Position numbers and translations under genes: made by a program | Shown here: positions 26,711 to 35,630 of the stretch, one piece after another | How the letters are laid out: each line of letters starts with the position of its first letter | Position numbering within the stretch: the stretch's first letter is position 1 | Assembly (NCBI GenBank): GCA_016234595.1 | Contig: JACRBG010000023.1 | Coordinates: 41,402-105,401, forward strand | Source: Chloroflexota bacterium | Lineage (GTDB): Bacteria > Chloroflexota > Anaerolineae > Aggregatilineales > J027 | Reading direction: 5' to 3' | DNA length: 64,000 nucleotides | The notes under the pieces: generated by a model | Databases searched by the model: none | What the model saw: only the letters and a program-made list of their open reading frames with translations | Told to the model about the DNA's origin: nothing

Positions 26711-26719
26711 TGGTATAAT
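26711..26719 (+). promoter_or_regulatory. Extended -10 promoter candidate
   Basis: TGG followed by a perfect TATAAT forms an extended -10 element; no good -35 is seen. It lies about 58 bases upstream of the coiled-coil gene and could start the coiled-coil/cyclase transcript. Confidence 0.45.
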
Positions 26720-26776
26720 AGCCCTTCAATTTTTTCGGCAGCCCTTATTGAAAATTTAGTTGTAGAGGCCCGATGT

Positions 26777-28030
26777 ATGGATATTCAACAAGCAATGCGA
26801 ATGATTGAGTGGCTTGACGAAGAGCGTCGCCGCGATAAAACGACCATCGCCAAGCTCGAAGAACGCTTGGTCTTACAGCAAGAAACCCTTGAACAATTAA
26901 CCCGTCAGATGAACGGGATGGAAAATGATCTCGTCACAGCCCGCACCCAATTTATCCCGGCTGAACGGGACGCCGAAATGATGGAGCAGATGCGTTTGGA
27001 GATGCGTCAGATCATCGAAGGTATTGAGGCCAAACGCCTTGCCGCTGAACGTGAGGCCGAGCGTCGCAACGAATTCGCCCGCGAAATGATGTCCCGCCCC
27101 ATCCGCGAACTCAATGAGCGACTAGATCGGTTGGAACATCAACAAGATGATCTTGGGGCTGCCCGGGCTGAGCGTGATCGTATGGCGGCCAGTCTTTCGG
27201 CTGTCCAGCAGCGCGTAGAGGACATTGCCAAGAAAATTGAAGAACCCGAACGCCGTATCGCTTTCTTGGAAGAACAGCGCCGTCAAGATAATCGCCGTAT
27301 TTCTGATGTCCAAGCGGGCATGCCAGAAATGCAAAAATTAATTGACGGTGTCAAACTCAAAATCGAACGGGTCGAAAATCTAGCCTTGACTGCCGAAAAA
27401 CGCATCACCGAAAGCCAAACAGGTGAACGGATGCGCCGCGAAGAAATGCAAAACTTCATTGACCAGCAAAATCTCATTACCCAACAGCGTGACCAACAAA
27501 TCAAAGACTTGACCCGCAACCTTGGGGCCTATGATGAAGACATCCGACGTAATCTGGAACGATTTGAATCGTGGGCCGAGACGTATCGGCAGATGAAGAA
27601 AATTGTGGAGGATTTCGAGCGTATTGGTGAACGACTAGAGCGTCGTATCAATGAAGTGTCGGAAATGCAGCGTCTTTCTGAGGAGCGCTTCCGTGAAGAA
27701 TGGAATGACTGGGTCAAAGACGACCAACGGCGTTGGAAACAATTTACCCTGACCAACGACGAAGCATGGCGCAAACACGAAAAAGATATGGTTGACCATC
27801 GCAAAACCATTGAAGATACGCGTGGTGATCTGACACCAATGCAAAGCTCTCTTGATCGGCTGTGGCGTTTGGAACAAGCCCGCGCCCGCATGTATATCGA
27901 AGGATATAAGGCCCTGATGATGGAATATAACGTCACAGGGGCATCGGCTGGGACGGGTTTCTCAACCACGACGGGTACTATGCCTGCTGTATCTCTGCCT
28001 TCGACCAATGGAGACAATAGTCAGGGCTGA
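26777..28030 (+). CDS. Coiled-coil protein of unknown function
   Basis: A 417-residue protein made almost wholly of charged heptad-rich helix (about 5-375; for example ERRRDKTTIAKLEERLVLQQ), with a short Gly/Thr/Ser tail. There is no signal peptide, membrane segment or known enzyme motif. It resembles cytosolic scaffold or filament-forming proteins. It lies 11 bases upstream of the cyclase/ATPase gene in the same orientation, so the two may work together in signalling. GAGG precedes the ATG. I do not recognise a family. Confidence 0.72.
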   Translation: MDIQQAMRMIEWLDEERRRDKTTIAKLEERLVLQQETLEQLTRQMNGMENDLVTARTQFIPAERDAEMMEQMRLEMRQIIEGIEAKRLAAEREAERRNEFAREMMSRPIRELNERLDRLEHQQDDLGAARAERDRMAASLSAVQQRVEDIAKKIEEPERRIAFLEEQRRQDNRRISDVQAGMPEMQKLIDGVKLKIERVENLALTAEKRITESQTGERMRREEMQNFIDQQNLITQQRDQQIKDLTRNLGAYDEDIRRNLERFESWAETYRQMKKIVEDFERIGERLERRINEVSEMQRLSEERFREEWNDWVKDDQRRWKQFTLTNDEAWRKHEKDMVDHRKTIEDTRGDLTPMQSSLDRLWRLEQARARMYIEGYKALMMEYNVTGASAGTGFSTTTGTMPAVSLPSTNGDNSQG

Positions 28031-28041
28031 CAAACTGGGCC

Positions 28042-30615
28042 ATGAATACCGATGAAATCCGCCAACTAGAGCGAGCTATTGCCGCCCTTGAAACCCAGCG
28101 AGATACGCTTGGGGATGGTGTTGTCGAGACGATGTTGGCCCCTGCCCGTGAAAAACTTGCGACTCTAAAACAACAATCTGAAAGTGATCAGCAACGTAAG
28201 CTGGTCACTTTTCTTTTTGCCGATGTAGTATCGTCGTCTAAAATTTTTGGTCATCTTGATCCCGAAGACACCCTCGAAATCCTCAGCACGGCGTTGGCTC
28301 GTTTTGGTCAGCAGGTCAAACAACATCAAGGTCATGTAGCCCGCCTGATGGGGGATGGCATGTTAGCCTTCTTTGGTGCACCTCGCGCCCGCGAAGATGA
28401 TCCTGTTCGAGCCGTCCGTACCGCTCTAGCCATTATTCAAGAAGCCCGCAGCTATGCCCAAGAAGTCGTGGTGACATGGGGGATTGAGGGTTTTAATGTG
28501 CGCGTTGGCCTCAATACAGGATTAGTAGCTCTTGGCGAAGTAGGGGGCGAGGCAGGCTCGGAATATACCGCGATGGGGGATGCGATCAACATGGCAGCCC
28601 GCATGGAAAGCCATGCTCCGGCAGGTGAGGTGTTGATTTCGCACGAAACCTATCTGCATGTGCGTGGATTTTTTGAAGTGCAGCCTCTTGAGCCAATTAT
28701 GGTTAAGGGCGCGTTAGCTCCAATCCAAGTTTATGTTGTGCAACGGGAAATACCACGTGGTTTTGAAATGGGTCAACGCGGCATTGAGGGCATCCAAACC
28801 CGCATGATTGGTCGGGATGCCGAAATGTTGCACCTGCAAAAGATGTTTCAATTGGCAGTTGAAGATGGTGAAACTCAAATCGTAATCATCCGGGGCGATG
28901 CCGGGGTGGGCAAATCCCGACTGTTACGAGAATTTGGCGCATGGATGACTCACCAACCGCATACTGTTTTACGCATCAATGGACGGGCATTCCCTAGCAC
29001 TGAAAAACAGCCTAATGCCCTAATTCGTGACTTGCTTCAGTTCTATTTCAAGATTCAAGACACGGATACGGCTGAACAAGCCCGGGCTAAGATGGAGTCT
29101 GGGTTAGCCGATTTTTGGACTTTAGGCGATATTGCTGAAGTAACCCAGAGCATTGGTCAGATGGTCGGTTTTGCTTTTGCCACGCTCAATACTGAAGAAG
29201 ATCAGTCTTCACAAAAACGCAGAGACGCCCCCAATGATTTGATGCGACTTTTTGAGCGCATTGCAACCCGTCAGCCTGTTGTAATTTTCCTTGAAGACAT
29301 TCACTGGGCCGATGACCTTTCACTGGATTTCATCAGTTAGTTTGCTTACACCCATTTACAGTTACCCCTGTTGGTGATCTGCCTCGCTCGTCCCATATTG
29401 TATGAAAAACGTCCCTTATGGGGTGAAGGTCAAGAATGTCATACACTGGTTGATTTGCGTCCTCTTTCAACCCGAGACAGTCGCCAATTGGTGCGGGAGA
29501 TTTTGCATCGGGTTGAGACTGTGCCCGATACCCTCCGAGATTTAATTGTGAGCAATGCCGAGGGCAACCCATTTTATTTGGAAGAACTGATCCAAGTGAT
29601 GATTGCAGACGGGATTATTTTTCCAAACGACCAGCAATGGTCTGTCGCAATGGATAGATTAGCCCAAATGCGTGTCCCACCAACCTTAACAGGTGTATTG
29701 CAAGCCCGTTTGGATGCCTTGACCCCTGAGGAACGTACTCTCATTCAACAGGCGGCAGTAATTGGAACCACTTTTTGGGATGGGACATTACGGACGCTTC
29801 GGGTAACGGGGCAAACCATTGAAAGTGCGGTATCGGTTAGCGACGTTACAGGAACCCTAGCCTCGCTGCGTCAGCATGGGATGATCTATAGCCGCGAAAA
29901 ATCAACATTTGCGGAAACGCGCGAATATACCTTTAAACACGCCATCTTAAGGGATGTTACTTACGAAAGCGTTTTGAAAAAAGCGCGACGTTCCTATCAC
30001 CACCAAATCGCTGAATGGTTAATTAAGGCTTGTGGAGATCGTGTTATCGAGTATGCGTCGCTGGTCGCTGAGCATTATCGGTCAGCAGGGGAGGTTATCT
30101 TAGCCATCAATTATCTGTGTGAGGCAGGACTACGGGCCCGACTAGCCTATCCATCAATGTTAAATGAATCAATAGGCTTTTATCAGCAGGCGTTTGAATT
30201 GACTTCTACTCAAAAAGTTGAACTTGCCTTTCACTTGTCCGAACCTGAGATCAAAGAATTATTGGTGAGCATCATCCGACCATTAGCCAAACTTCATCTG
30301 GCTTCACATAATTATGATTCGGCTGATGGGTTGTTCAAGATGGTTTTGGCACTTGCCGAAGATTTGAGGAATTATTTAGTCCTCTCCGAAGCCTATAGCG
30401 GGCTTTCCGTAGTCGCCCAAACGCGGAATGATCAGGCCACAGCGGGACACTATCATGCACTTTGGCTCAAAACCATGTCTCGACTACGCCCAAAACCCTC
30501 CAAACCAGAAAAAGCGGCTAGTCCATCCTTCGGGCAAGCTTTGACCAATGAAGCCATTAGAAATCTAATGCGGCAAATAGACCCTTCTTCAACCCACAGC
30601 GAATCGCAAGATTAA
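28042..30615 (+). pseudogene. Class III adenylate cyclase / AAA ATPase, interrupted by one in-frame TAG
   Basis: One 857-codon frame broken only by TAG at 29338-29340. The cyclase domain (about 52-235) keeps both metal Asp residues (D61, D105) and the N183/R187 pair in GDAINMAARM. An AAA/NB-ARC-like ATPase follows, with Walker A GDAGVGKS (285-292) and Walker B VVIFLEDIHWADD. The stop falls about 14 residues after Walker B. The same frame then continues with LPLLVICLARP and the rest of the ATPase and a helical region to 30615, with no plausible new start. The break is either a true nonsense mutation or a base-call error. Without readthrough, the product would be a cyclase with half an ATPase. 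Confidence 0.8.
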
Positions 30616-31028
30616 CGTTCGTGCATTAGGCGATCATAGGCCCCTTGCCACGTATCGGCTGTCCGAGTGAATTTGTTGATCTTGATTTCGCCAAAATGCT
30701 GAAAGAGACTGACCATCATGGTAGGGAAGGCTTCCCAATTATTGCGGCGGATGAGGTCTTCTACCTGATCGGCCATTTTGCCTGTCCACGTCCACCGTTG
30801 ACGAAATTCCTCGGCCTTCATCCAATAGTTACGTTTTTCCCACGCCTCCGAAGACTGTTCAATGGTGTCATTAATCTCTCGCAGGGAAAATACAATCTGG
30901 GCCACCATGTCCTTAGTCTCGGCGTCAAATTCTTTTTTCTTGCTCAGGTGGCGTAAAATCTCGGCACAAGTACGCATGTGCTGGTTACGGGTTTTAGCAG
31001 GGCCATCGGTGTTAATTACTCGGCTCAT
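30612..31028 (-). CDS. Hypothetical soluble protein
   Basis: A 138-residue, mostly helical protein with many charged and Trp residues (EAWEKRNYWMKAEEFRQRWTWTGKM). No signal peptide or membrane segment, and no family that I recognise. The start is ATG 31028 with AAAGGA seven bases upstream. It is last in the leftward murA operon, 18 bases after the preceding gene, and its stop overlaps that of the convergent cyclase gene (TTAA). Confidence 0.6.
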   Translation of the reverse strand: MSRVINTDGPAKTRNQHMRTCAEILRHLSKKKEFDAETKDMVAQIVFSLREINDTIEQSSEAWEKRNYWMKAEEFRQRWTWTGKMADQVEDLIRRNNWEAFPTMMVSLFQHFGEIKINKFTRTADTWQGAYDRLMHER

Positions 31029-31046
31029 TATCAATTCCTTTCTACA

Positions 31047-31574
31047 CTAGTCTTCATCAGGGTTCCACGGCGGTAACGGTACTTGGGTATAAAAAGCACG
31101 AGACGGAGCGCGATTGATATAGAAAATGAAATAAAGAAACCCAATAATTTGGATAGGGATTTTGCAACGGAAAATATCGTCAATAGTCTGGGTAGCCCCA
31201 TCCATCAAGCAGCCTGTACAGGTGCCAAAAGCCCGTGCCCATGCAGCAACCATAATCAATAGGAAACTGGCAATGACCGCTACTTGCACTAAATATCGCG
31301 AGCGTTGTGGTTTACCAAACCAAGCAAAAATAGCAGTAATGACTACAAACGCACCCACCACACCCCCAGACCAGCGCCACGCATCTAATTCAAGGCCACC
31401 GCTAATAATTCCACCCGCATTGGAATTTAGACGATAGGTCACATACAACCAAAGAATCGGCTCGATTCCAAACAGGGGAATAACACTCAATAGGCCAATG
31501 GTTAACCCTAAAGGGCGACGGACTCTTTCTTTCTTTTCGGCAACTGGTAGTTCGGGATTTTCGGTAGTGGTCAC
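31047..31574 (-). CDS. Four-helix membrane protein of unknown function
   Basis: A 175-residue protein with about four transmembrane segments (LGLTIGLLSVIPLFGIEPIL, GGVVGAFVVITAIFAWFG, VAVIASFLLIMVAAWARAF and IPIQIIGFLYFIFYI). A CTGC pair sits after the third helix, with one more Cys before the last, so a metal or redox role is possible. The GTG start overlaps the murA stop (GTGA), which suggests translational coupling. I recognise no family. Confidence 0.62.
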   Translation of the reverse strand: MTTTENPELPVAEKKERVRRPLGLTIGLLSVIPLFGIEPILWLYVTYRLNSNAGGIISGGLELDAWRWSGGVVGAFVVITAIFAWFGKPQRSRYLVQVAVIASFLLIMVAAWARAFGTCTGCLMDGATQTIDDIFRCKIPIQIIGFLYFIFYINRAPSRAFYTQVPLPPWNPDED

Positions 31575-32878
31575 AATACCGCTGCTCCAATCGGCCCACG
31601 CTCAATATGAGCGCCTAAGGCCTTTAATTTTTCTTCTAATCGAGAATAGCCGCGATCAATTTGGACAATATTGCGGATGACTGTAGTGCCACGAGCGCAT
31701 AAAGCGGCCAACACCATTGCCATACCTGCTCGAATATCAGGGCTGCTAATGGCCTGGTCGCCTCGTAAAGCGGTTGGCCCTTGGACCAAAACCCGATGAG
31801 GGTCACACAAAATAATCCGCGCCCCCATATTGACCAAACGATCTGTGAAAAAGAGGCGACCTTCAAACATCCATTCGTGGAACATAACGGCCCCAGCGCA
31901 CTGGGTCGCTACCAGAATGGCAATACTCATTAAATCGGTGGGGAAACCGGGCCAAATTTGTGGTTTAATTTCAGGAATGTTGCCGCCAAAATCGCGCTGA
32001 ATCATCAGGTGTTGGTCGCGTGGGACAAAAATATCGTTGCCGCGTACTTCCCATGTCACGCCTAATTTACCAAAAACCAGCGCAATCATATCTAAATACT
32101 GCGGATCGGCATCCGTAATGAGGAGTTCGCCACCCGTCACCACCGCTGCCCCAATCAGGCTACCGACTTCGATATAATCAGCGGCAACCCGAAACTCACC
32201 ACCACCCAATTTTTCAACACCATCAATCACCAACTGATTAGTTCCAACACCCTCAATTTTGGCACCGAGTTGGTTCAAAAATTGGCATAATTGCTGGACA
32301 TGTGGTTCAGAGGCAGCATTACGCAGTACTGTTGTCCCTTTGGCATAACAAGCCGCTAGGACAGCGTTCTCAGTCGCTGTGACGCTGGCTTCATCTAACA
32401 AAATGTTCGCGCCGTGCAATCCGTCAGCATTCATTTTGAATGAGCCGTCATATTCAATCGTTGCGCCAAGTTTTTCCAGCGCAATCAGGTGGGTATCCAA
32501 ACGCCGCCGTCCAATCACATCACCACCGGGGGCTGCGATATCCAGTTGACCAGTACGCCCCAACATCGCGCCTGCCAAAAGAGTGCTGGGTCGAATCTTT
32601 TTGGCAAGTTCCGGTGAAGCCCTATGTGTTTTAATGTCTTGGGCATGAACACGCACTGTGCTAACATCGAGCCACTCGACTTCGGCCCCCACACTTTGCA
32701 GCAATTGCCCCATAATCCGCACATCCCCAATGTTTGGCATATTTCGCAAAACAATGGGTTGGTCGGTTAACAGGCAAGCTGGAAGCAGAGGCAATGCAGC
32801 ATTTTTATTGCCACTGGCCTTGATTTGGCCTTGCAGCGGAAAGCCGCCTTCAATAATAAATTGGTCTGGAATAGACAA
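31571..32878 (-). CDS. murA: UDP-N-acetylglucosamine 1-carboxyvinyltransferase, Asp-type
   Basis: A 435-residue MurA, which makes the first committed step of peptidoglycan synthesis (enolpyruvyl transfer from PEP to UDP-GlcNAc). The N-terminus has QIKASGNKNAALPLL with the catalytic Lys-x-x-Asn. The active-site loop reads PGGDVIGRRRLDTH, with Asp (D120) where most bacteria have the catalytic Cys of GC-x-I-G-x-R-P. Asp enzymes, as in mycobacteria and chlamydiae, are not inactivated by fosfomycin. I prefer TTG 32878, which has AAAAGGA upstream, over TTG 32896, which would overlap the previous gene. Length is normal. Confidence 0.94.
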   Translation of the reverse strand: MSIPDQFIIEGGFPLQGQIKASGNKNAALPLLPACLLTDQPIVLRNMPNIGDVRIMGQLLQSVGAEVEWLDVSTVRVHAQDIKTHRASPELAKKIRPSTLLAGAMLGRTGQLDIAAPGGDVIGRRRLDTHLIALEKLGATIEYDGSFKMNADGLHGANILLDEASVTATENAVLAACYAKGTTVLRNAASEPHVQQLCQFLNQLGAKIEGVGTNQLVIDGVEKLGGGEFRVAADYIEVGSLIGAAVVTGGELLITDADPQYLDMIALVFGKLGVTWEVRGNDIFVPRDQHLMIQRDFGGNIPEIKPQIWPGFPTDLMSIAILVATQCAGAVMFHEWMFEGRLFFTDRLVNMGARIILCDPHRVLVQGPTALRGDQAISSPDIRAGMAMVLAALCARGTTVIRNIVQIDRGYSRLEEKLKALGAHIERGPIGAAVL

Positions 32879-32892
32879 GTGTATTTCCTTTT

Positions 32893-33831
32893 TCAACCAG
32901 TATGTAAAATCACTGGGTCGCCAATCGCCACCCCTAGCTTTTGGGCTGCGCTCCCTTGATTCACGGCCAATTCAAGCTGACCGGCACTGTTAATCAGCGG
33001 CAAAATACTTCCTTTTTGCGCCCCCATATAGCTGAGACCTAACGGTGCAAAAGTTTGCCCTGCGATTTCGACAGCAGTGGCCTCGGCAAAAAATGGGGCC
33101 ACCGTCGCCCGCTCGGAAAAGGTCGAACCCCCAAATTGAGGATGGAGTTGCAGCATGTCATCTGCTCCCCACACCAAACGCCCAATACTGGTGACGACAT
33201 TGCCAAAATGATCAATATATAGCACTTCCCCGCGCACATGGTCGCTTTCGATTTGCAATAAAGGGGGGGGTAGTTTTTCAAATGATTTAGTTAAAGCAGG
33301 GCCAATTTGATCAATAGGCACACCGTTTGCCATATGCGCGGCGACCGGGCTGAAAATATCTCGCCCATGAAAGGTTGTGCTCATACCCTGCAAATGATAT
33401 TGGCGGTTTTGGAGTGCTACAGCTTGTTGGATTTCTACCTGCCCAAAGACATAACTAAAGAGGCCATTATCTGGGCCAATAAAAATACCCTGACTCGTTT
33501 GCACCGCAACGGGTCGGCGGGATGTTCCTACCCCGGGGTCAACCACACAGACAAAAATCGTGCCGGGGGGCATATAACGATAGGCCGTCAGCAGAACATA
33601 GGCCCCCTGTCGAATATCTTGCGCAGCGATATGATGGGAAATATCAATAATTTGCGCGGTGGGGCAAATAGAGAGGATAACGCCCTTCATAACCCCCACA
33701 TAGCCATCTTGCAAGCCAAAATCGGTTAGCAGGGCAATAACAGGAATGGTGCGGGACTGCGCTTGATCGGTCATAACAGGAATTGTAGCCGTCCCCCGCT
33801 TAGAGGGCAACACAGGGCTATTTTGTTCCAT
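32893..33831 (-). CDS. SAM hydroxide adenosyltransferase (DUF62)
   Basis: A 312-residue member of the SAM_HAT/DUF62 family, which hydrolyses S-adenosylmethionine to adenosine and methionine; chlorinases and fluorinases are relatives. Markers are LLTDFGLQDGYVGVMKGVI, DISHHI and VVDPGVGTSRRPVAV, with GIFIGPDNGLF in the same domain. The start ATG 33831 overlaps the GT2 stop by one base and has GGGAGG ten bases upstream; a weaker start exists at 33774. It lies between glycosyltransferases and murA, a context that does not explain its role. Confidence 0.88.
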   Translation of the reverse strand: MEQNSPVLPSKRGTATIPVMTDQAQSRTIPVIALLTDFGLQDGYVGVMKGVILSICPTAQIIDISHHIAAQDIRQGAYVLLTAYRYMPPGTIFVCVVDPGVGTSRRPVAVQTSQGIFIGPDNGLFSYVFGQVEIQQAVALQNRQYHLQGMSTTFHGRDIFSPVAAHMANGVPIDQIGPALTKSFEKLPPPLLQIESDHVRGEVLYIDHFGNVVTSIGRLVWGADDMLQLHPQFGGSTFSERATVAPFFAEATAVEIAGQTFAPLGLSYMGAQKGSILPLINSAGQLELAVNQGSAAQKLGVAIGDPVILHTG

Positions 33832-34595
33832 TATCGCGCTGCCTCCCGCCACAATCGGCGTAACTGCCAATATTTATCAAACTCGTTCCATGCCATCAAT
33901 AGACTAAGGCGCAATCCATGTAGGCCATCCCGATAGCCTTTAAGTGTCCAATAGCGCCAGCGAAATTGACGGATGGGCTGCAAAATAAAATTACGAAATT
34001 TAGGTTGCTGCCCTTCAGATTTCATAATCTCGGCATCATAACGAGCATAACGCCGCTGTTTCTCGACGAATTGCGGAAAGTTTTGATAGTTGTAATGGAT
34101 CAGTGGATTTTCCAGATGGCCGGGTTCACCCGTTTTTAAGATGGGGATTTCATGCACGCGACGTTCAGGGTCATAGGTTGCTTGGTCGCGTTTAAGTAGA
34201 CGCATCTGATAATCAGGATACCAGCCGGTGAAACGTGTTAACTTCCCGAAAATATAGTTATGACGTGGAATCCAATAACCCATATGCTGAGGATGAGCGA
34301 TTAAACGGCGGACTTCAGCCTCAAGTTCAGGCGTGGCCCGTTCATCCGCATCCACAAACAGCACCCACTCAGCATCCACCGCGGCAAGGGCAGCGCTCCG
34401 TTGTTTAGAGTAATTTTCAAACGGATGACTAATCACCTCAGCCCCCGCTGCCTTAGCCAATGCAATGGTGTCATCAGTGCTGCTGCCCGATTCAAAAACC
34501 ACCACATGATCAGTCCATTTCAATGATTCAATACACGCCTGAATATTTGCGGCTTCATTGCGCGCCAAAATTACCCCGGCCAACGGTACTGTCAT
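33831..34595 (-). CDS. GT2 glycosyltransferase, WaaE/KdtX-like
   Basis: A 254-residue cytosolic GT-A enzyme: VILARNEAANIQACIESL at the start, VFESGSSTDDT, then the metal-binding LFVDADERATPEL. The pattern and size match the WaaE/KdtX group that adds a hexose to lipopolysaccharide core in proteobacteria; in a non-LPS lineage another envelope glycan is likely. It overlaps the upstream GT2 gene by 4 bases (ATGA-type) and the downstream gene by one base. Confidence 0.85.
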   Translation of the reverse strand: MTVPLAGVILARNEAANIQACIESLKWTDHVVVFESGSSTDDTIALAKAAGAEVISHPFENYSKQRSAALAAVDAEWVLFVDADERATPELEAEVRRLIAHPQHMGYWIPRHNYIFGKLTRFTGWYPDYQMRLLKRDQATYDPERRVHEIPILKTGEPGHLENPLIHYNYQNFPQFVEKQRRYARYDAEIMKSEGQQPKFRNFILQPIRQFRWRYWTLKGYRDGLHGLRLSLLMAWNEFDKYWQLRRLWREAAR

Positions 34596-35551
34596 AACCC
34601 CATCACCTGTTCATAGGCACTAATCAGCGTATCCCGTTCTTTCGCAGAGATTTGACGCAGGGCATAGGCATGACGGGCTTGGCGAATCTTGCGGCGCATC
34701 CCCACACCAATTAACCAGCGGGCAAGCTGACGTTTAAAAAGAGGGTAATGTTTGCGATAGAGTCGCAGGCGACTTTGCCACAAATTGATGATGCTGTCGG
34801 GGCGGACTTGGCGTGTACTCTGCCCTTCCAAATGAATCACATGGGCATCGGGTATGCAATAAATCTTCCAGCCCGCTTTTTGGATGCGCCAACTCCAATC
34901 CACTTCTTCGGCATACATAAAAAATTGCTCATCGAACATGCCCGTTTTTTGGATAACTTCGCGCCGAATCATCATCGTTGCGCCAAGTGTATGGCCCACC
35001 CGAAACGGTTTAGGATGCTCATAGAGTTTACGGGGATAACGTCCATTCAGGCGGCGGTTATAAAGGGTGCCGGGAGCAGGCATTAAATCGAGCCAAAGCT
35101 GGGAAAGGCCGGGGAACCCAAAAGCACTATGTTGAAAACTTCCATCTTCATAGGTGAGCCGTGCCCCAACTATGCCAGCATCCGGTAATGAAAAAAGGCT
35201 ATTAAACAAAATGCTGGTGGCTCCGGGGCGTGTTTGGGTATCAGAATTTAACAAATAGACTGCTCGGGGTAGGCTGTTTTCATCTACCGCACTGTTGCCA
35301 AAACCCATCGCCCGCATTGCTACATTATTAGCGGCTCCAAACCCAATGTTTTTGATGTTTTCGATGACGGTGACTTCGGGAAATTCAGCACGAATCGCGG
35401 CGGGGCTATCATCACTCGACGCATTATCAACGACCCAGACGTTGGTATCATAGGGGCCACCACGCTGCACATCTTCCATCAAGGTGCGAATGGCTTCCAA
35501 AGTCAGGACACGAGTATTCCAATTGACAATCACAACAGCAAGGTCAGACAT
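34592..35551 (-). CDS. GT2 glycosyltransferase, rhamnosyltransferase-like
   Basis: A 319-residue GT-A enzyme with VVIVNWNTRVLTLEAI, WVVDNASSDDSPAAI, NIGFGAANNVAM and the acceptor-site EEVDWSWRIQKAGW. This pattern is common in rhamnosyl- and related transferases that build cell-surface polysaccharides. AAGGA lies before the ATG. It is first in a leftward operon that continues through the second GT2, SAM hydrolase, murA and two small unknown genes. Confidence 0.88.
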   Translation of the reverse strand: MSDLAVVIVNWNTRVLTLEAIRTLMEDVQRGGPYDTNVWVVDNASSDDSPAAIRAEFPEVTVIENIKNIGFGAANNVAMRAMGFGNSAVDENSLPRAVYLLNSDTQTRPGATSILFNSLFSLPDAGIVGARLTYEDGSFQHSAFGFPGLSQLWLDLMPAPGTLYNRRLNGRYPRKLYEHPKPFRVGHTLGATMMIRREVIQKTGMFDEQFFMYAEEVDWSWRIQKAGWKIYCIPDAHVIHLEGQSTRQVRPDSIINLWQSRLRLYRKHYPLFKRQLARWLIGVGMRRKIRQARHAYALRQISAKERDTLISAYEQVMGL

Positions 35552-35586
35552 ATTTCCTTAAATGTGTAAACTATCGGGGCAGGCAC

Positions 35587-35611
35587 AAAAAAGCCGGGTT
35601 CGACCCCGGCT
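35587..35611 (-). terminator. Intrinsic terminator after the PhnD-type gene
   Basis: Perfect 7-bp stem AGCCGGG/CCCGGCT (35592-35598 with 35605-35611), 6-base loop and, on the minus strand, six T residues directly after the stem. It separates the PhnD-type gene from the GT2/murA operon. Confidence 0.85.
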
Positions 35612-35630
35612 ATGATAGCATAGCAAAATT

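Noticed and set aside
29338..29340. TAG read as pyrrolysine or by programmed readthrough
   Set aside because: No pylT/pylS gene or downstream structure is seen; other genes of the window use TAG as a normal stop (for example the GNAT gene). A nonsense mutation or base error is simpler.
35592..35611. Stem with GGTTCGACC that resembles a tRNA T-arm
   Set aside because: No acceptor, D or anticodon arms fit around it; on the minus strand the stem is followed by six T, so it is an intrinsic terminator.
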